Assembly: GCA_050184225.1 (NCBI GenBank)
Contig: JBFXAN010000020.1
Span: forward strand, 1-60,764
Source of the DNA: JBFXAN01 sp050184225
Lineage (GTDB): Bacteria > Chloroflexota > Dehalococcoidia > CAUJGQ01
DNA length: 60,764 nt
Direction: 5' to 3'
Part shown: piece after piece, positions 10,994-18,954 of the stretch
Layout of the letters: each line of letters begins with the position of its first letter
How positions within the stretch are numbered: the first letter of the stretch is position 1
Translations under genes and position numbers: made by a program
The notes under the pieces: generated by a model
The model's database searches: none
The model's input: the letters and a program-made list of their open reading frames with translations, nothing else
Told to the model about the DNA's origin: nothing

Positions 10994-12157
10994 ATGGACA
11001 GCCGAGACATGTCGCGAAGGACCCTGTTGAAGCACAGCGGTGCGGCGCTAGCCGGATTGAGTGTGCTGCGGGTCGCAGGACCAACCCACGCCTTATTCGG
11101 TCAGACCGGCGGCGAGGTTCTGCCCTGGTTGGATCAGCCGGCGATGAACCCGGTGCCGGAGGTCGTGGGCCAGCAACTCGAGTGGGAGCGGCTCGATTCC
11201 TGGATTACGCCCACCGACCGCTTCTTCTGGGTTGCGCACTACGGTCAACCGGCGTTGACCGAGGCGGACTGGCGGTTGCAGATCGACGGGCTGGTGCAGC
11301 GGCCACGGACACTGACGCTGGGCGAAATCCGCGGCATGCCGCGACAGGAGGTGACGTTCACGCTGGAGTGTTCCGGCAACACCGGCCTGCCATTTCTCTG
11401 GGGCGCGATTGGCACGGCGCGGTGGGCAGGGACACCGCTGGCACCGGTGCTCGAACAGGCGGGTGTGCTCGATGAGGGCATCGAGGTCGTGTTCTGGGGC
11501 AGCGACTCCGGTGAAGAGACGGTGCGGGACATGAAGATCACCGAGGTCTATGCCCGCAGCATGTCGCTGTCGGATGCGATGGACCCGCGCAATCTGCTCT
11601 GCTACGAGATGAACGGCGCGCCGCTGACGCGGGCACACGGCTATCCCCTCCGTCTGATCGCGCCCGGCTGGTACGGCGTTGCGAACGTGAAGTGGCTCGA
11701 TCGAATCGAGGTGATCAACACCCGCTATCAGGGCAAGTTTATGGCACGTGACTACGTGACGATCCGTGAGGAGGAGCGCGACGGCCAAACCGTGTGGACC
11801 TTCAGCTCGGTGACGCGCGACCGGCTGAAGTCGGCGCCGGCGAAGGTGACGCGGACCGGCGGCGGCTACCAGATCATGGGGGCGGCCTGGGGCGCGCCGA
11901 TCGCCGGCGTCGAGGTGCGGGTCGACGATGGGCCGTGGCTGCCGGTGACGCTGACCGAGGGCGCGGGCGGCGATGTCACCTGGGCGTTCTGGCTACTGGA
12001 TTGGGGCACGCCGGCGTCGGGGGAGCATTCGATTACGTCGCGGGCGATCGACACGGCGGGGCAGGTACAACCGGCCCCAGACGACCCGATCATCGCGGAC
12101 AAGCAAACGTACTGGGAGAGCAACGGCCAGATCACGCGGCGGGTGCGCATCCCGTAG
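10994..12157 (+). CDS. Tat-exported sulfite-oxidase-family molybdoenzyme
   Basis: A 387-aa protein. The Tat signal is SRRTLLKHSGAALAGLSVL. It is followed by an oxidoreductase molybdopterin-binding domain with the Mo-ligand Cys in TLECSGNTG. Conserved stretches continue at GYPLRLIAPGWYGVANVKW, and a C-terminal Mo-cofactor dimerisation (Ig-like) domain starts near SAPAKVTRTG. The expected reaction is periplasmic oxidation of sulfite or a related oxo-transfer. No haem domain is present, so electrons must go to a separate carrier. The ATG at 10994 was chosen for its GGAGG site; the longer form overlaps the previous gene. The following small membrane protein may or may not be a partner. Confidence 0.9.
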   Translation: MDSRDMSRRTLLKHSGAALAGLSVLRVAGPTHALFGQTGGEVLPWLDQPAMNPVPEVVGQQLEWERLDSWITPTDRFFWVAHYGQPALTEADWRLQIDGLVQRPRTLTLGEIRGMPRQEVTFTLECSGNTGLPFLWGAIGTARWAGTPLAPVLEQAGVLDEGIEVVFWGSDSGEETVRDMKITEVYARSMSLSDAMDPRNLLCYEMNGAPLTRAHGYPLRLIAPGWYGVANVKWLDRIEVINTRYQGKFMARDYVTIREEERDGQTVWTFSSVTRDRLKSAPAKVTRTGGGYQIMGAAWGAPIAGVEVRVDDGPWLPVTLTEGAGGDVTWAFWLLDWGTPASGEHSITSRAIDTAGQVQPAPDDPIIADKQTYWESNGQITRRVRIP

Positions 12158-12168
12158 CCGATCCTTTC

Positions 12169-12231
12169 ACCACCAAGACACCAGGGCGCCAAGATCAGAT
12201 CGGTACTTGGCGCCTTGGTGTCCTGGTGGTT
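12169..12231. repeat. Family D inverted repeat, copy 1
   Basis: Near-perfect inverted repeat. The left arm at 12169-12193 (CACCAAGACACCAGGGCGCC) and its complement at 12207-12231 sit just after the molybdoenzyme stop. A related copy lies at 52386-52453. Without a T-run it is not a classical terminator, though it would fold strongly in RNA. Confidence 0.8.
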
Positions 12232-12341
12232 TGGCCATCGTTGTTGCGACAGAACTGCGACAAGGCGACGACGGACCGGCAACAGGCGGTTGCGACACTG
12301 ATCGCAGAGGCACGGCCTCCAACGATTCAGGAGGGGTTCCT

Positions 12342-12779
12342 ATGGCGGTCGATGTACAACCGCGCACAAGCCAAACCACGACCCGGCCCGGCGTGGTCCA
12401 GGCGTTACGGATCGTGTCGCCGTTGATTGTGATTGTGATTCTGATTCAGGCGGTGTTTGCCGGGCGCGGGCTGTTTCTGGACACGGACAACCTCAGCGTT
12501 CACGGCGGGATCGGCATGCTGACGCTGCTGCTGGCGGTGGTACAGGCGGTGTTGGTGCCGCTCACGGGGATTCGTGGCGGTCTGCGGACCGGGCTGATCG
12601 CGGCGTCGGTGGTGCTCGTCGGTCTGGTGGTTGTCCAGCTGGGGTTGGGCGAGGCGGGCAAGGACGGCGGACAGGCGGCGGCGCTGCACGTACCCAATGG
12701 GGTTCTGATCTTCGGCATCGCGAGCGGTATTGCCGCCAAGGCGACCGGGCTTCGTCCCGGCGGTAGCACGCAATCTTGA
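12342..12779 (+). CDS. Four-helix small membrane protein
   Basis: A 145-aa protein starting MAVDVQPRTS after an AGGAGGGG ribosome site. It has four predicted transmembrane helices, starting near VSPLIVIVILIQAVF, GIGMLTLLLAVVQAVLV, LIAASVVLVGLVVVQL and VPNGVLIFGIASGIA. It resembles the DUF6220-type small membrane proteins; that name is a tentative match from pattern only. Histidines in VHGG and LHVP could bind haem or metal, but this is speculation. Confidence 0.7.
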   Translation: MAVDVQPRTSQTTTRPGVVQALRIVSPLIVIVILIQAVFAGRGLFLDTDNLSVHGGIGMLTLLLAVVQAVLVPLTGIRGGLRTGLIAASVVLVGLVVVQLGLGEAGKDGGQAAALHVPNGVLIFGIASGIAAKATGLRPGGSTQS

Positions 12780-12796
12780 GAGCGCCGAGCACGCTA

Positions 12797-12869
12797 TGTC
12801 AGCTGAGCGTGGCGAAGGATCTCGGAGGTGCGTAACCTCTGAGATCCTTCGCTGTCGCTGAGGATGACA
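12797..12869. repeat. Family B inverted repeat, copy 1
   Basis: Imperfect inverted repeat with arms 12797-12823 and 12841-12869. The core GCGAAGGATCTC pairs with GAGATCCTTCGC. The same core occurs at 24306-24384. It lies 18 bases after the stop of the preceding gene. Confidence 0.8.
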
Positions 12870-12959
12870 CCGGCGCTGGGCTGTTTGTGACGCTGGTTGG
12901 CGCTGGGCGGCGTGGCGCGCTACTGATCGGTGCCGGCACCTGTATCGTAAGTCTTGCTG

Positions 12960-12984
12960 AATCATTTAGTAATACTGTATGATT
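12960..12984. promoter_or_regulatory. Palindromic operator upstream of the DHA2 transporter
   Basis: In an AT-rich island, AATCAT and ATGATT are inverted arms around a TTAGTAATACTGT centre that contains the palindrome AGTA-A-TACT. Read on the other strand, it matches the site at 16709-16731 (ATACAGTA-W-TACT-W-AAT). It is 67 bases before the MFS start. It is likely a binding site for a dimeric regulator of TetR or MarR type; the regulator itself is not next to it. Confidence 0.55.
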
Positions 12985-13050
12985 TGTTGGTGATTAATGA
13001 CGGCGCCCGCCGTCGTCTGATCGATCGTTCTCATAGGCGAGCATCACCCC

Positions 13051-14541
13051 ATGCGAGCGCGCATCTTGCCGCGATCCAGCGGCTTCGATCGGCGTTGGCT
13101 GACGCTGATCGTCACGACCATCGGCTCCTTCATGTCGATCCTGGACAGCACGATCGTCAATGTCGCGCTGCCCGATATTCTTCGCGACTTCGGCGCCAAC
13201 CTGGAGCGAGGTCAGCTCGTCCTCACCGGCTATCTGCTGGCGCTGGCGATCGTGATCCCGCTGAGTGGATTTCTCGCCGAGCGGATCGGCATGAAGCGCC
13301 TCTATCTGATTACCCTGGCGTGCTTCACGCTCGGCTCGGCGCTCTGCGGTCTCGCCTGGAATCTGCCCAGCCTGATCGGATTCCGCGTGATCCAGGGTCT
13401 CGGCGGCGGCATGATCCAGCCGCTGGGCATGGCGATCGTCTTCACGATGATCACACCACGCGAGCGGGCGTCGTTCATGGGACTGCTCGGCCTGCCCATG
13501 CTCCTGGCGCCGCTGCTCGGGCCGACGCTCGGCGGCTATCTCGTCGAATACGTCAGCTGGCGCTTCATCTTCCTGATCAACCTGCCGATCGGCGTGGCGA
13601 ATATCATCCTCGCCTGGCTCCTCCTGAAGGAGATGCCCCGCCGACCGGAGGCCCGCTTCGATGCTCCGGGGTTCGTGCTCGCATTGATCGGTTTTCCCAG
13701 CCTGCTGCTCGCGCTGAGCGAGGGGTCGGCATATGGCTGGACGTCGCCACTGGTGCTCGGACTTGGTACGGTCGGCGTGACGGCGTTGATCGCGCTGGTC
13801 GTGCTCGAGCGGCGCCTGGCCGAGCCGCTGCTGCAGATCCGGCTCTTCTCCCACCCAATGTTCGCGCTGGCGATGTCGATCAACTTCGTCACGCAGTTCT
13901 CGCTGTTCGGGATGACATACCTGCTGCCGCTGTTGCTCCAACAGGCGCACGGCTTGGGGGCGGCCGCGACCGGTTGGGCGCTCTTCCCCAGCGGTGTGAT
14001 GAGCTTCATTACGATGAATGTCGGCGGCGCACTCTACAACCGGGTCGGTCCGCGCCGGCTGGCGCTGAGCGGGCTGGCGGTGCTGGTCGTGGCCACCGGC
14101 ATGCTGAGCCGGACCTCGGCGGAGACGGCGATCTGGGTGATCGCGGCGCTGGCCTCGCTGCGCGGTGTGGCGATGGGGCTCTGCATGATGCCGGTGCAGA
14201 CCGTTGCCTACAACACCGTGCCCGACGGACAGATGCCGCGGGCCACGGCGCTCACGAGTGTGCTCTTCCGGCTGTTCGGCTCGGCGAGCACCGCGATTCT
14301 GACGGCCGTGCTGGTCATCGGACTGCAGCTCAACGGCGCGCCGGGCGGGGCGACGATTACGTCGGGCGCGGTCTCGAGCGACGCGCTGTTCTCCGCCTTC
14401 GACCTGGCGTTCGTCGTGATGGCGGTGATGGCAGCCGGTGGTATGGTGCTGGCCCTGTTCCTGAAAGATCCGGTCATCGAAGAGATGAAGGCAGAGCAGC
14501 GGGATGCTGCCGTCGAACGGCACGCGTTCGCCGCGGAATGA
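13051..14541 (+). CDS. DHA2-family MFS drug transporter (14 TM)
   Basis: A 496-aa proton-driven exporter of the EmrB/QacA type. Motif D1-like SILDSTIVNVALPDI is in helix 1, the antiporter motif C is around GLLGLPMLLAPLLGPTLGG, and the hydrophobic pattern fits 14 helices. It lacks a membrane-fusion partner nearby, so it may work alone at the cytoplasmic membrane. An operator-like palindrome lies upstream (12960-12984). The stop is 64 bases before a second MFS gene on the same strand, suggesting an operon. The start codon has no strong ribosome site. Confidence 0.92.
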   Translation: MRARILPRSSGFDRRWLTLIVTTIGSFMSILDSTIVNVALPDILRDFGANLERGQLVLTGYLLALAIVIPLSGFLAERIGMKRLYLITLACFTLGSALCGLAWNLPSLIGFRVIQGLGGGMIQPLGMAIVFTMITPRERASFMGLLGLPMLLAPLLGPTLGGYLVEYVSWRFIFLINLPIGVANIILAWLLLKEMPRRPEARFDAPGFVLALIGFPSLLLALSEGSAYGWTSPLVLGLGTVGVTALIALVVLERRLAEPLLQIRLFSHPMFALAMSINFVTQFSLFGMTYLLPLLLQQAHGLGAAATGWALFPSGVMSFITMNVGGALYNRVGPRRLALSGLAVLVVATGMLSRTSAETAIWVIAALASLRGVAMGLCMMPVQTVAYNTVPDGQMPRATALTSVLFRLFGSASTAILTAVLVIGLQLNGAPGGATITSGAVSSDALFSAFDLAFVVMAVMAAGGMVLALFLKDPVIEEMKAEQRDAAVERHAFAAE

Positions 14542-14605
14542 GCCGGCGCCTGATTGAGGCCAGACACCGGCGCGTGGGTCGCCGGTGAGGTAGACGAAAG
14601 GACAT

Positions 14606-15976
14606 ATGACGACAACGACGACGGCGCGGCCGCCTCTCTCTGCGACATTTCGTGCTCTTCAGACGCGGAACTACCGGCTGTTCTGGTTCGGCCAGGTCGT
14701 CTCGCAGATGGGGACGTGGATGCAGCGCGTCGCCCAGGCATGGCTGGTGCTCCAGCTGACCGATTCGCCGCTCGCGCTCGGCACGATTGCCACCGTCCAG
14801 TTCAGCCCGGTGCTGGTCTTCTCGCTCTTCGGCGGCGTCCTCGCCGATTGGATGCCGAAGCGACGGTTGCTGATCACGACCCAGGCCGTGATGGCGGTGC
14901 AGGCGCTGGCATTCGCCATCCTCGTGTCGTTCGACCTGATCACGCTTCCCTTGATCTATATCCTCGCGGCGGTCCTCGGCGTCGCCGCCGCCCTCGACAA
15001 CCCGACGCGGCAGGCATTCGTCGTCGAGATGGTCGGGCCGGACGACCTCGCCAACGCCGTCGCCCTCAATTCAACCCAGTTCAATACGGCCCGGATCGTC
15101 GGGCCGGCAGTCGGCGGCTTGATCGTGGGCACGCTCGGCATCGCCGCCTGCTACTGGCTGAACGCGGTCAGCTTTATTGCTGTGATCGGCGGCCTGGCGC
15201 TGATGCGGCCGGCAGACCTGTATCCGAGCCGGCAGGCAGCCAGGGGGAATGTCGTCGGTCAGATCGCGGAGGGCATCCGCTACGTCGCCACCACCCCCGA
15301 CGCCGCGCTCGTGGTGCTGCTCGTCGGCGTGATCGGCATGCTCGGCTATAACTTCACGGTGCTGCTGCCGCTGGTCGCGCGCTATGTCTTGGATTGGGGA
15401 CCGGCCGGGTTCGGCATCCTCACATCGGCGATGGGAGTCGGATCGCTGATCGCCGCCCTGGCGGTGGCCTACGCGGGACGGCCTTCCGAGCGGACGCTCC
15501 TGATCGGCGCAGCCGTGTTCAGCGCGCTCTTCTTCGCGCTGGGGCTGTCGCACTGGGGCATCGTCACGGTGCCGGTGCTGGTCGCGCTCGGCGGAGCCAG
15601 CATCGTGTTTACCTCGACGGCAAATACCCGCCTGCAACTGGTCGCTCCGCCTGAGTTGCGGGGGCGGGTGATGAGCATCTACTCGCTGCTCTTTATGGGG
15701 ACGACCCCGATCGGCGGCCTGATCATTGGTGTGCTCGCGGAATCGGTGGGCGTGCAACTGACGGTGGCGCTGCTCGCGGTGGGCTGTGGGGCCGGCGTCC
15801 TGATCGCGATCATCTACGCGCGATGGATGCGACATCGGCCGTCCCCGGTCGAACAGGTCGCCGACCTCGCGCGGCCAACAGAACCGTCGGGGGCGATCCA
15901 GGGCGAGGATCAACCAAATACGCCGAAGAAGGTCAGCGCGGCAACGACGAAGGCGCCCGCCTCGGCGAGGAAGTAA
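14606..15976 (+). CDS. MFS transporter, EntS/DHA3-like
   Basis: A 456-aa transporter with 12 predicted helices. The N-terminal pattern RNYRLFWFGQVVSQMGTWMQ is typical of the MFS_3 / EntS-like group. Next come GTIATVQFSPVLVFSLFGG and the inter-helix loop DNPTRQAFVVEMV. The repeat of the charged loop motif in the second half is weak, as usual in this group. An AAGGACAT ribosome site precedes the ATG. It probably exports a small hydrophobic compound. Its last 67 bases overlap, on the opposite strand, a small membrane-protein gene (15910-16071). The C-terminal tail is Lys/Ala-rich. Confidence 0.9.
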   Translation: MTTTTTARPPLSATFRALQTRNYRLFWFGQVVSQMGTWMQRVAQAWLVLQLTDSPLALGTIATVQFSPVLVFSLFGGVLADWMPKRRLLITTQAVMAVQALAFAILVSFDLITLPLIYILAAVLGVAAALDNPTRQAFVVEMVGPDDLANAVALNSTQFNTARIVGPAVGGLIVGTLGIAACYWLNAVSFIAVIGGLALMRPADLYPSRQAARGNVVGQIAEGIRYVATTPDAALVVLLVGVIGMLGYNFTVLLPLVARYVLDWGPAGFGILTSAMGVGSLIAALAVAYAGRPSERTLLIGAAVFSALFFALGLSHWGIVTVPVLVALGGASIVFTSTANTRLQLVAPPELRGRVMSIYSLLFMGTTPIGGLIIGVLAESVGVQLTVALLAVGCGAGVLIAIIYARWMRHRPSPVEQVADLARPTEPSGAIQGEDQPNTPKKVSAATTKAPASARK

Positions 15977-16071
15977 AAGACGCTATCGACATCGCGATCC
16001 CCGAAGAAGATCGCCCCTGCCGCGCAAGCCGCCGCGAGGGCGGAGAACACGGCTCCGGCGATGAAGCCCAT
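15910..16071 (-). CDS. 53-aa two-helix membrane protein, antisense overlap
   Basis: Begins MGFIAGAVFSALAAACAAG with a GGAAGGG ribosome site 9 bases upstream. Two hydrophobic helices are joined by FGDRDVDSVFYFL, ending AALTFFGVFG. It overlaps the 3' end of the MFS gene tail to tail by 67 bases. Its function is unknown. A coherent two-helix hairpin plus a good start site supports it, despite the overlap with a low-complexity tail. Confidence 0.55.
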   Translation of the reverse strand: MGFIAGAVFSALAAACAAGAIFFGDRDVDSVFYFLAEAGAFVVAALTFFGVFG

Positions 16072-16153
16072 GTCACAATCCCTTCCACACTTCACATAAC
16101 CAATGCCACGATGGCGGCGGTTCTCTCCATGGTGCCGGCCACACTGCACCCGA

Positions 16154-16235
16154 CCCTGGGAGCGCGGGCTGGAAGCCCGCACCTGCCGCACACTGTCTGG
16201 TCCAAGTGGCGGGCTGGAAGCCCACGCTCCCAGGG
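16154..16235. repeat. Family G inverted repeat
   Basis: The arms are each themselves near-palindromes: CGGGCTGGAAGCCCG at 16154-16180 and GCGGGCTGGAAGCCCA onwards at 16209-16235. The outer ends CCCTGGGAGCG and CGCTCCCAGGG pair. It is the only copy seen here. It lies between two convergently spaced minus-strand genes. Confidence 0.8.
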
Positions 16236-16264
16236 AGGAGCCGCATCATCGTTGACGCATCAGC

Positions 16265-16621
16265 CTAACTGTCGGCGGTGAGCAGGTGGATCGCGCTGTC
16301 GATCGCGTGCCGGTCTGACTCGTGATCGAGCGCATCGTCGAAGATGGCGCACGCCTTCACAATCAGCGGATCGTCGCGGTCATCGCCGCAGGCGTGTTCG
16401 ATCGATCGATAGGACTGCCAGCTCAACGGCGATCCCTGAAACAGCGCCAGCTGATAGACTCGCATATCCCGCGCCAGCGCCTGGCGCTCCGGCAGGGCGC
16501 GACGCTCCGGCAACGACAGGTGATACGACAATGCCAGACTCGGCCGGATGCGGAGATAGGACACCAGCAGGCCGAGAGCGGCGAGCAAGATGATCGCTTG
16601 TCGTCGTGCGTCGGACGTCAT
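16265..16621 (-). CDS. Hypothetical protein with N-terminal membrane helix
   Basis: A 118-aa protein. MTSDARRQ precedes one helix (AIILLAALGLLVSYL), then an Arg-rich segment (LPERRALPERQALARDMR), then an acidic C-terminal half (ACGDDRDDP, DDALDHESDRH). No family was recognised and there is no clear ribosome site. An operator matching the one before the DHA2 transporter lies about 90 bases upstream, suggesting shared control. Confidence 0.5.
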   Translation of the reverse strand: MTSDARRQAIILLAALGLLVSYLRIRPSLALSYHLSLPERRALPERQALARDMRVYQLALFQGSPLSWQSYRSIEHACGDDRDDPLIVKACAIFDDALDHESDRHAIDSAIHLLTADS

Positions 16622-16708
16622 GAGAGATCGCTCGATTCTATCGAACGGGTAGGAAAACCGGCGCTGGCAGCAGCCCTCGCCAACGGGTGCAGTTCATTCA
16701 CTACTGGT

Positions 16709-16731
16709 AAATGATACAGTAATACTTAATT
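16709..16731. promoter_or_regulatory. Second copy of the AGTAATACT operator
   Basis: AATGATACAGTAATACTTAA shares about 18 of 21 positions with the reverse complement of the site at 12960-12984. It sits in a short AT-rich stretch upstream of the minus-strand gene ending at 16265. The two sites bracket the MFS region. Confidence 0.5.
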
Positions 16732-16762
16732 GTCTGACAAGGATGCACGGCCGCAAACTGGG

Positions 16763-17656
16763 CTACGGCCCAAGGCCGTTTGACCGGAGGAGATCGATCG
16801 CGGCCGCGAGCGAGTCCTCGGATTCATGCTGATCGATCTCGCAGGTGCGGGCAGCGGACTGGGGAAGCGCGGCGCTGATCATCGACCAGTCGAGCGTGCC
16901 GTTGCCGGGGGCGCGATGGTCGCGCAGGTCGCGGACATCGTGCAGATGCGCGCCGATCAGCCGGTCGCCGAGCACGTCGAACCAACGCCGGTGGGGCAGG
17001 AATCCGAGGCGGGACCAGATCTCGGCGTGGCCGGTGTCATGCCAGTACCCGGCCTCCTCCGGCGCGTAGTCCCGCAACAGGCTGACCGCCTCGTCCGCCG
17101 ACGGTATCTCGAAGTAGTTCAGCCGCGTCTCGACGCCGATCGTCACACCTCGCGGTGCCGCATACTCGACGATCTCGGCCAGCGACTGCCGGGCGGCCGC
17201 AAGGTGCGCGGGAGCGGCGGCGCGGCGGGCAGCGATCGCATCGGTCCGCACGATGGCGGCTTCTGTCGATTCGATCGCTCCGGCGGCGTACAGCTCTCGC
17301 AGCCGCCGCTCCTGGCGTAGTGGTCCGCGATCGATCGACCCGAGATGCACGACGATCGCGCCGATGCCGTGGCCCGCGGCAAAGTCCAGCGTTCGCCGCA
17401 CCGCCGCCACCGCCGCCAGGCGTTCCTTATCGTCGCAGCCGGCGAGGTTGAGGTCGCTGTTCGCCCTGCCCCTGGCGTGAAGCAACGGCGTCGGCGCGTG
17501 CAGACTCACCACCGGCAACACGTCACAAGAGAGACACTCCCGCAACCCAGCCTCATCGGTCGAGTGGCTGACCTCGATCGCCTGAAACCCGGCGTCGCGT
17601 GCGATCTCGACGAAGTCACGGAAGCGGCCGACAAATCGTTGCTGCTGTGCCCACAT
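16763..17656 (-). CDS. Sugar-phosphate isomerase/epimerase-like TIM barrel
   Basis: A 297-aa AP-endonuclease-2/xylose-isomerase-like barrel. Recognisable strands are FVEIARDAGFQAIEVSHS, VVSLHAPTPLL, GAIVVHLGSID, VTIGVETRLNYFEIP, GYWHDTGHAEI and IGAHLHDVRD, with the usual metal-binding E/D/H/E set. The substrate is unknown. The start is uncertain: the native first strand seems to be S-L-A-L-S-T-M-W, but the sequence before it is family F repeat, so the original start codon may be lost. The ATG at 17656 is a conservative choice; a GTG at 17773 would add 39 repeat-derived residues. Its 5' end overlaps the extended 3' end of rseP. Confidence 0.8.
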   Translation of the reverse strand: MWAQQQRFVGRFRDFVEIARDAGFQAIEVSHSTDEAGLRECLSCDVLPVVSLHAPTPLLHARGRANSDLNLAGCDDKERLAAVAAVRRTLDFAAGHGIGAIVVHLGSIDRGPLRQERRLRELYAAGAIESTEAAIVRTDAIAARRAAAPAHLAAARQSLAEIVEYAAPRGVTIGVETRLNYFEIPSADEAVSLLRDYAPEEAGYWHDTGHAEIWSRLGFLPHRRWFDVLGDRLIGAHLHDVRDLRDHRAPGNGTLDWSMISAALPQSAARTCEIDQHESEDSLAAAIDLLRSNGLGP

Positions 17657-18954
17657 CGTGGAGAGGGCGAGGGAGGGCAATCGGGAATCGGCAATCGGCA
17701 ATGGGGAAGCGGGCAACGTTTGGAAGCCAAGCTCCCCATTGCCCATTGCCGATTGCCGATTGCCGCCGCGCACCGCAGCAACCCATCGCCGCGGAAGATC
17801 CGCATCACGTCGAAGACGCTGATCACGATCACGAAGCCGATCAGCACGACGAAGCCGATGAAGTGGACAAATGCCTCCTTCTCCGGCGCGATCCGGCGGC
17901 CGCCGCGCAGCATCTCGATCACGACAAAGAGGATGCGGCCGCCGTCAAGCATCGGCAGCGGCAGGATGTTGAGGATGGCGAGGTTGATGCTGAGCAGCGC
18001 GGCCAGCTCGAAGAGCTTGACCCAGCCCGCCTGATCGACAACTTCGCCCGTCACCTGAGCGATGCCGACCGGCCCGGTGATGCCTTCCGGCTGACTGCGG
18101 GCCGCGATCCACGAGATGATCTGATTGCGGGCGAGGACGAGCGACTCCATCGTCGCCCGGGCGCCACGCGGCACCGCTTCCCAGATCGGGTAGGACTGGG
18201 TCTCGGTGAAACCTTCCTCCTGCACGATCCGCCGAGCCGCCTCCTGCCGCTCCTCCTCGCTCATGTCGGCGGGCAGCAGCGCGAGGCGTCGGCTGAGGGC
18301 GGCATCGTCGAGGCCGATGCCGGTCGGACCCTGACCGGTCGGCGGCGCCCAGCGGCCGTACACCTCGACCTCGATGATCTCGGCGCCGCCGCCCCGTCCG
18401 ACCGCGTCCCGCTCGAGCTCGCGCCGGAGCCGCCAGGTCATATCTTCGCCCTGGTTGAGCCGGATCAGATAGGCCGCGTCCTGGACGTTCTGCGCCTCGC
18501 GGCCGTTTACGGCGAGGAGTTGATCCCCCACCTGGACGCCGGCCGCTTCGGCGGGCGATCCGGGTGCGACGGTCGTGATCAACGCCGCGCCGCTGGGCAC
18601 CTCCTGCGGGATCATGTAGGCGATCGTGAAGAGCAGTATCGGCAACAGCAGGTTCATGACGCTGCCCGCCGCCATGATCACGATCCGCTTCCACGGCTTC
18701 TGCGCGGCAAGGCTTTGCGGATCGCTGGGGTCTTCCTCGCCGAGCAGGCGGACGAATCCACCGAGGGGGAGCACATTGAACGTGTATTCCGTTTCGCCGA
18801 ACTTCTTGCCCCAGAGCTTCGGCGGATAGCCGATGCCGAACTCGAGCACCCGCACGCCGAACCACTTCGCCGTGAGAAAGTGCCCAAGCTCGTGGATCAC
18901 CACGAGGATCACGAGGATCACGAAAAACGGTATGACCGCCTGAAGAAACCCCAT
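17506..18954 (-). CDS. rseP: Site-2 protease RseP with a repeat-derived tail
   Basis: Intramembrane zinc metalloprotease that cleaves anti-sigma factors or signal remnants. The active site is IHELGH (about residues 20-25), a PDZ domain lies in the middle (VAPGSPAEAAGVQVGDQLL), and the second metal motif is LPLPMLDGGRILF. The start is the ATG at 18954, which overlaps the dxr stop in TAATG. Homology ends near VMRIFRGDGLL. About 94 further residues (including RQWAM, CRLPIPDCPP and RRSRSATRP) come from family F repeat and antisense of the next gene, so the native stop has been lost. The extra tail would lie on the cytoplasmic side or be degraded. Confidence 0.92.
   Translation of the reverse strand: MGFLQAVIPFFVILVILVVIHELGHFLTAKWFGVRVLEFGIGYPPKLWGKKFGETEYTFNVLPLGGFVRLLGEEDPSDPQSLAAQKPWKRIVIMAAGSVMNLLLPILLFTIAYMIPQEVPSGAALITTVAPGSPAEAAGVQVGDQLLAVNGREAQNVQDAAYLIRLNQGEDMTWRLRRELERDAVGRGGGAEIIEVEVYGRWAPPTGQGPTGIGLDDAALSRRLALLPADMSEEERQEAARRIVQEEGFTETQSYPIWEAVPRGARATMESLVLARNQIISWIAARSQPEGITGPVGIAQVTGEVVDQAGWVKLFELAALLSINLAILNILPLPMLDGGRILFVVIEMLRGGRRIAPEKEAFVHFIGFVVLIGFVIVISVFDVMRIFRGDGLLRCAAAIGNRQWAMGSLASKRCPLPHCRLPIPDCPPSPSPRCGHSSNDLSAASVTSSRSHATPGFRRSRSATRPMRLGCGSVSLVTCCRW
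17677..17765. repeat. Family F inverted repeat inside two reading frames
   Basis: Arms 17677-17712 and 17730-17765 are built of iterated GGCAATCGGCAATGGG and its complement CCCATTGCCGATTGCC. It is read through by the rseP frame and forms the apparent 5' extension of the downstream TIM-barrel gene. Confidence 0.85.

Noticed and set aside
12169..12231. Family D repeat as a simple intrinsic terminator
   Set aside because: No T-run on either strand; better described as a dispersed inverted repeat, though it may still stop transcription.
12994..14523. Long frame antisense to the DHA2 transporter
   Set aside because: Rich in Gln/Arg/His/Glu, as expected from the complement of a hydrophobic protein.
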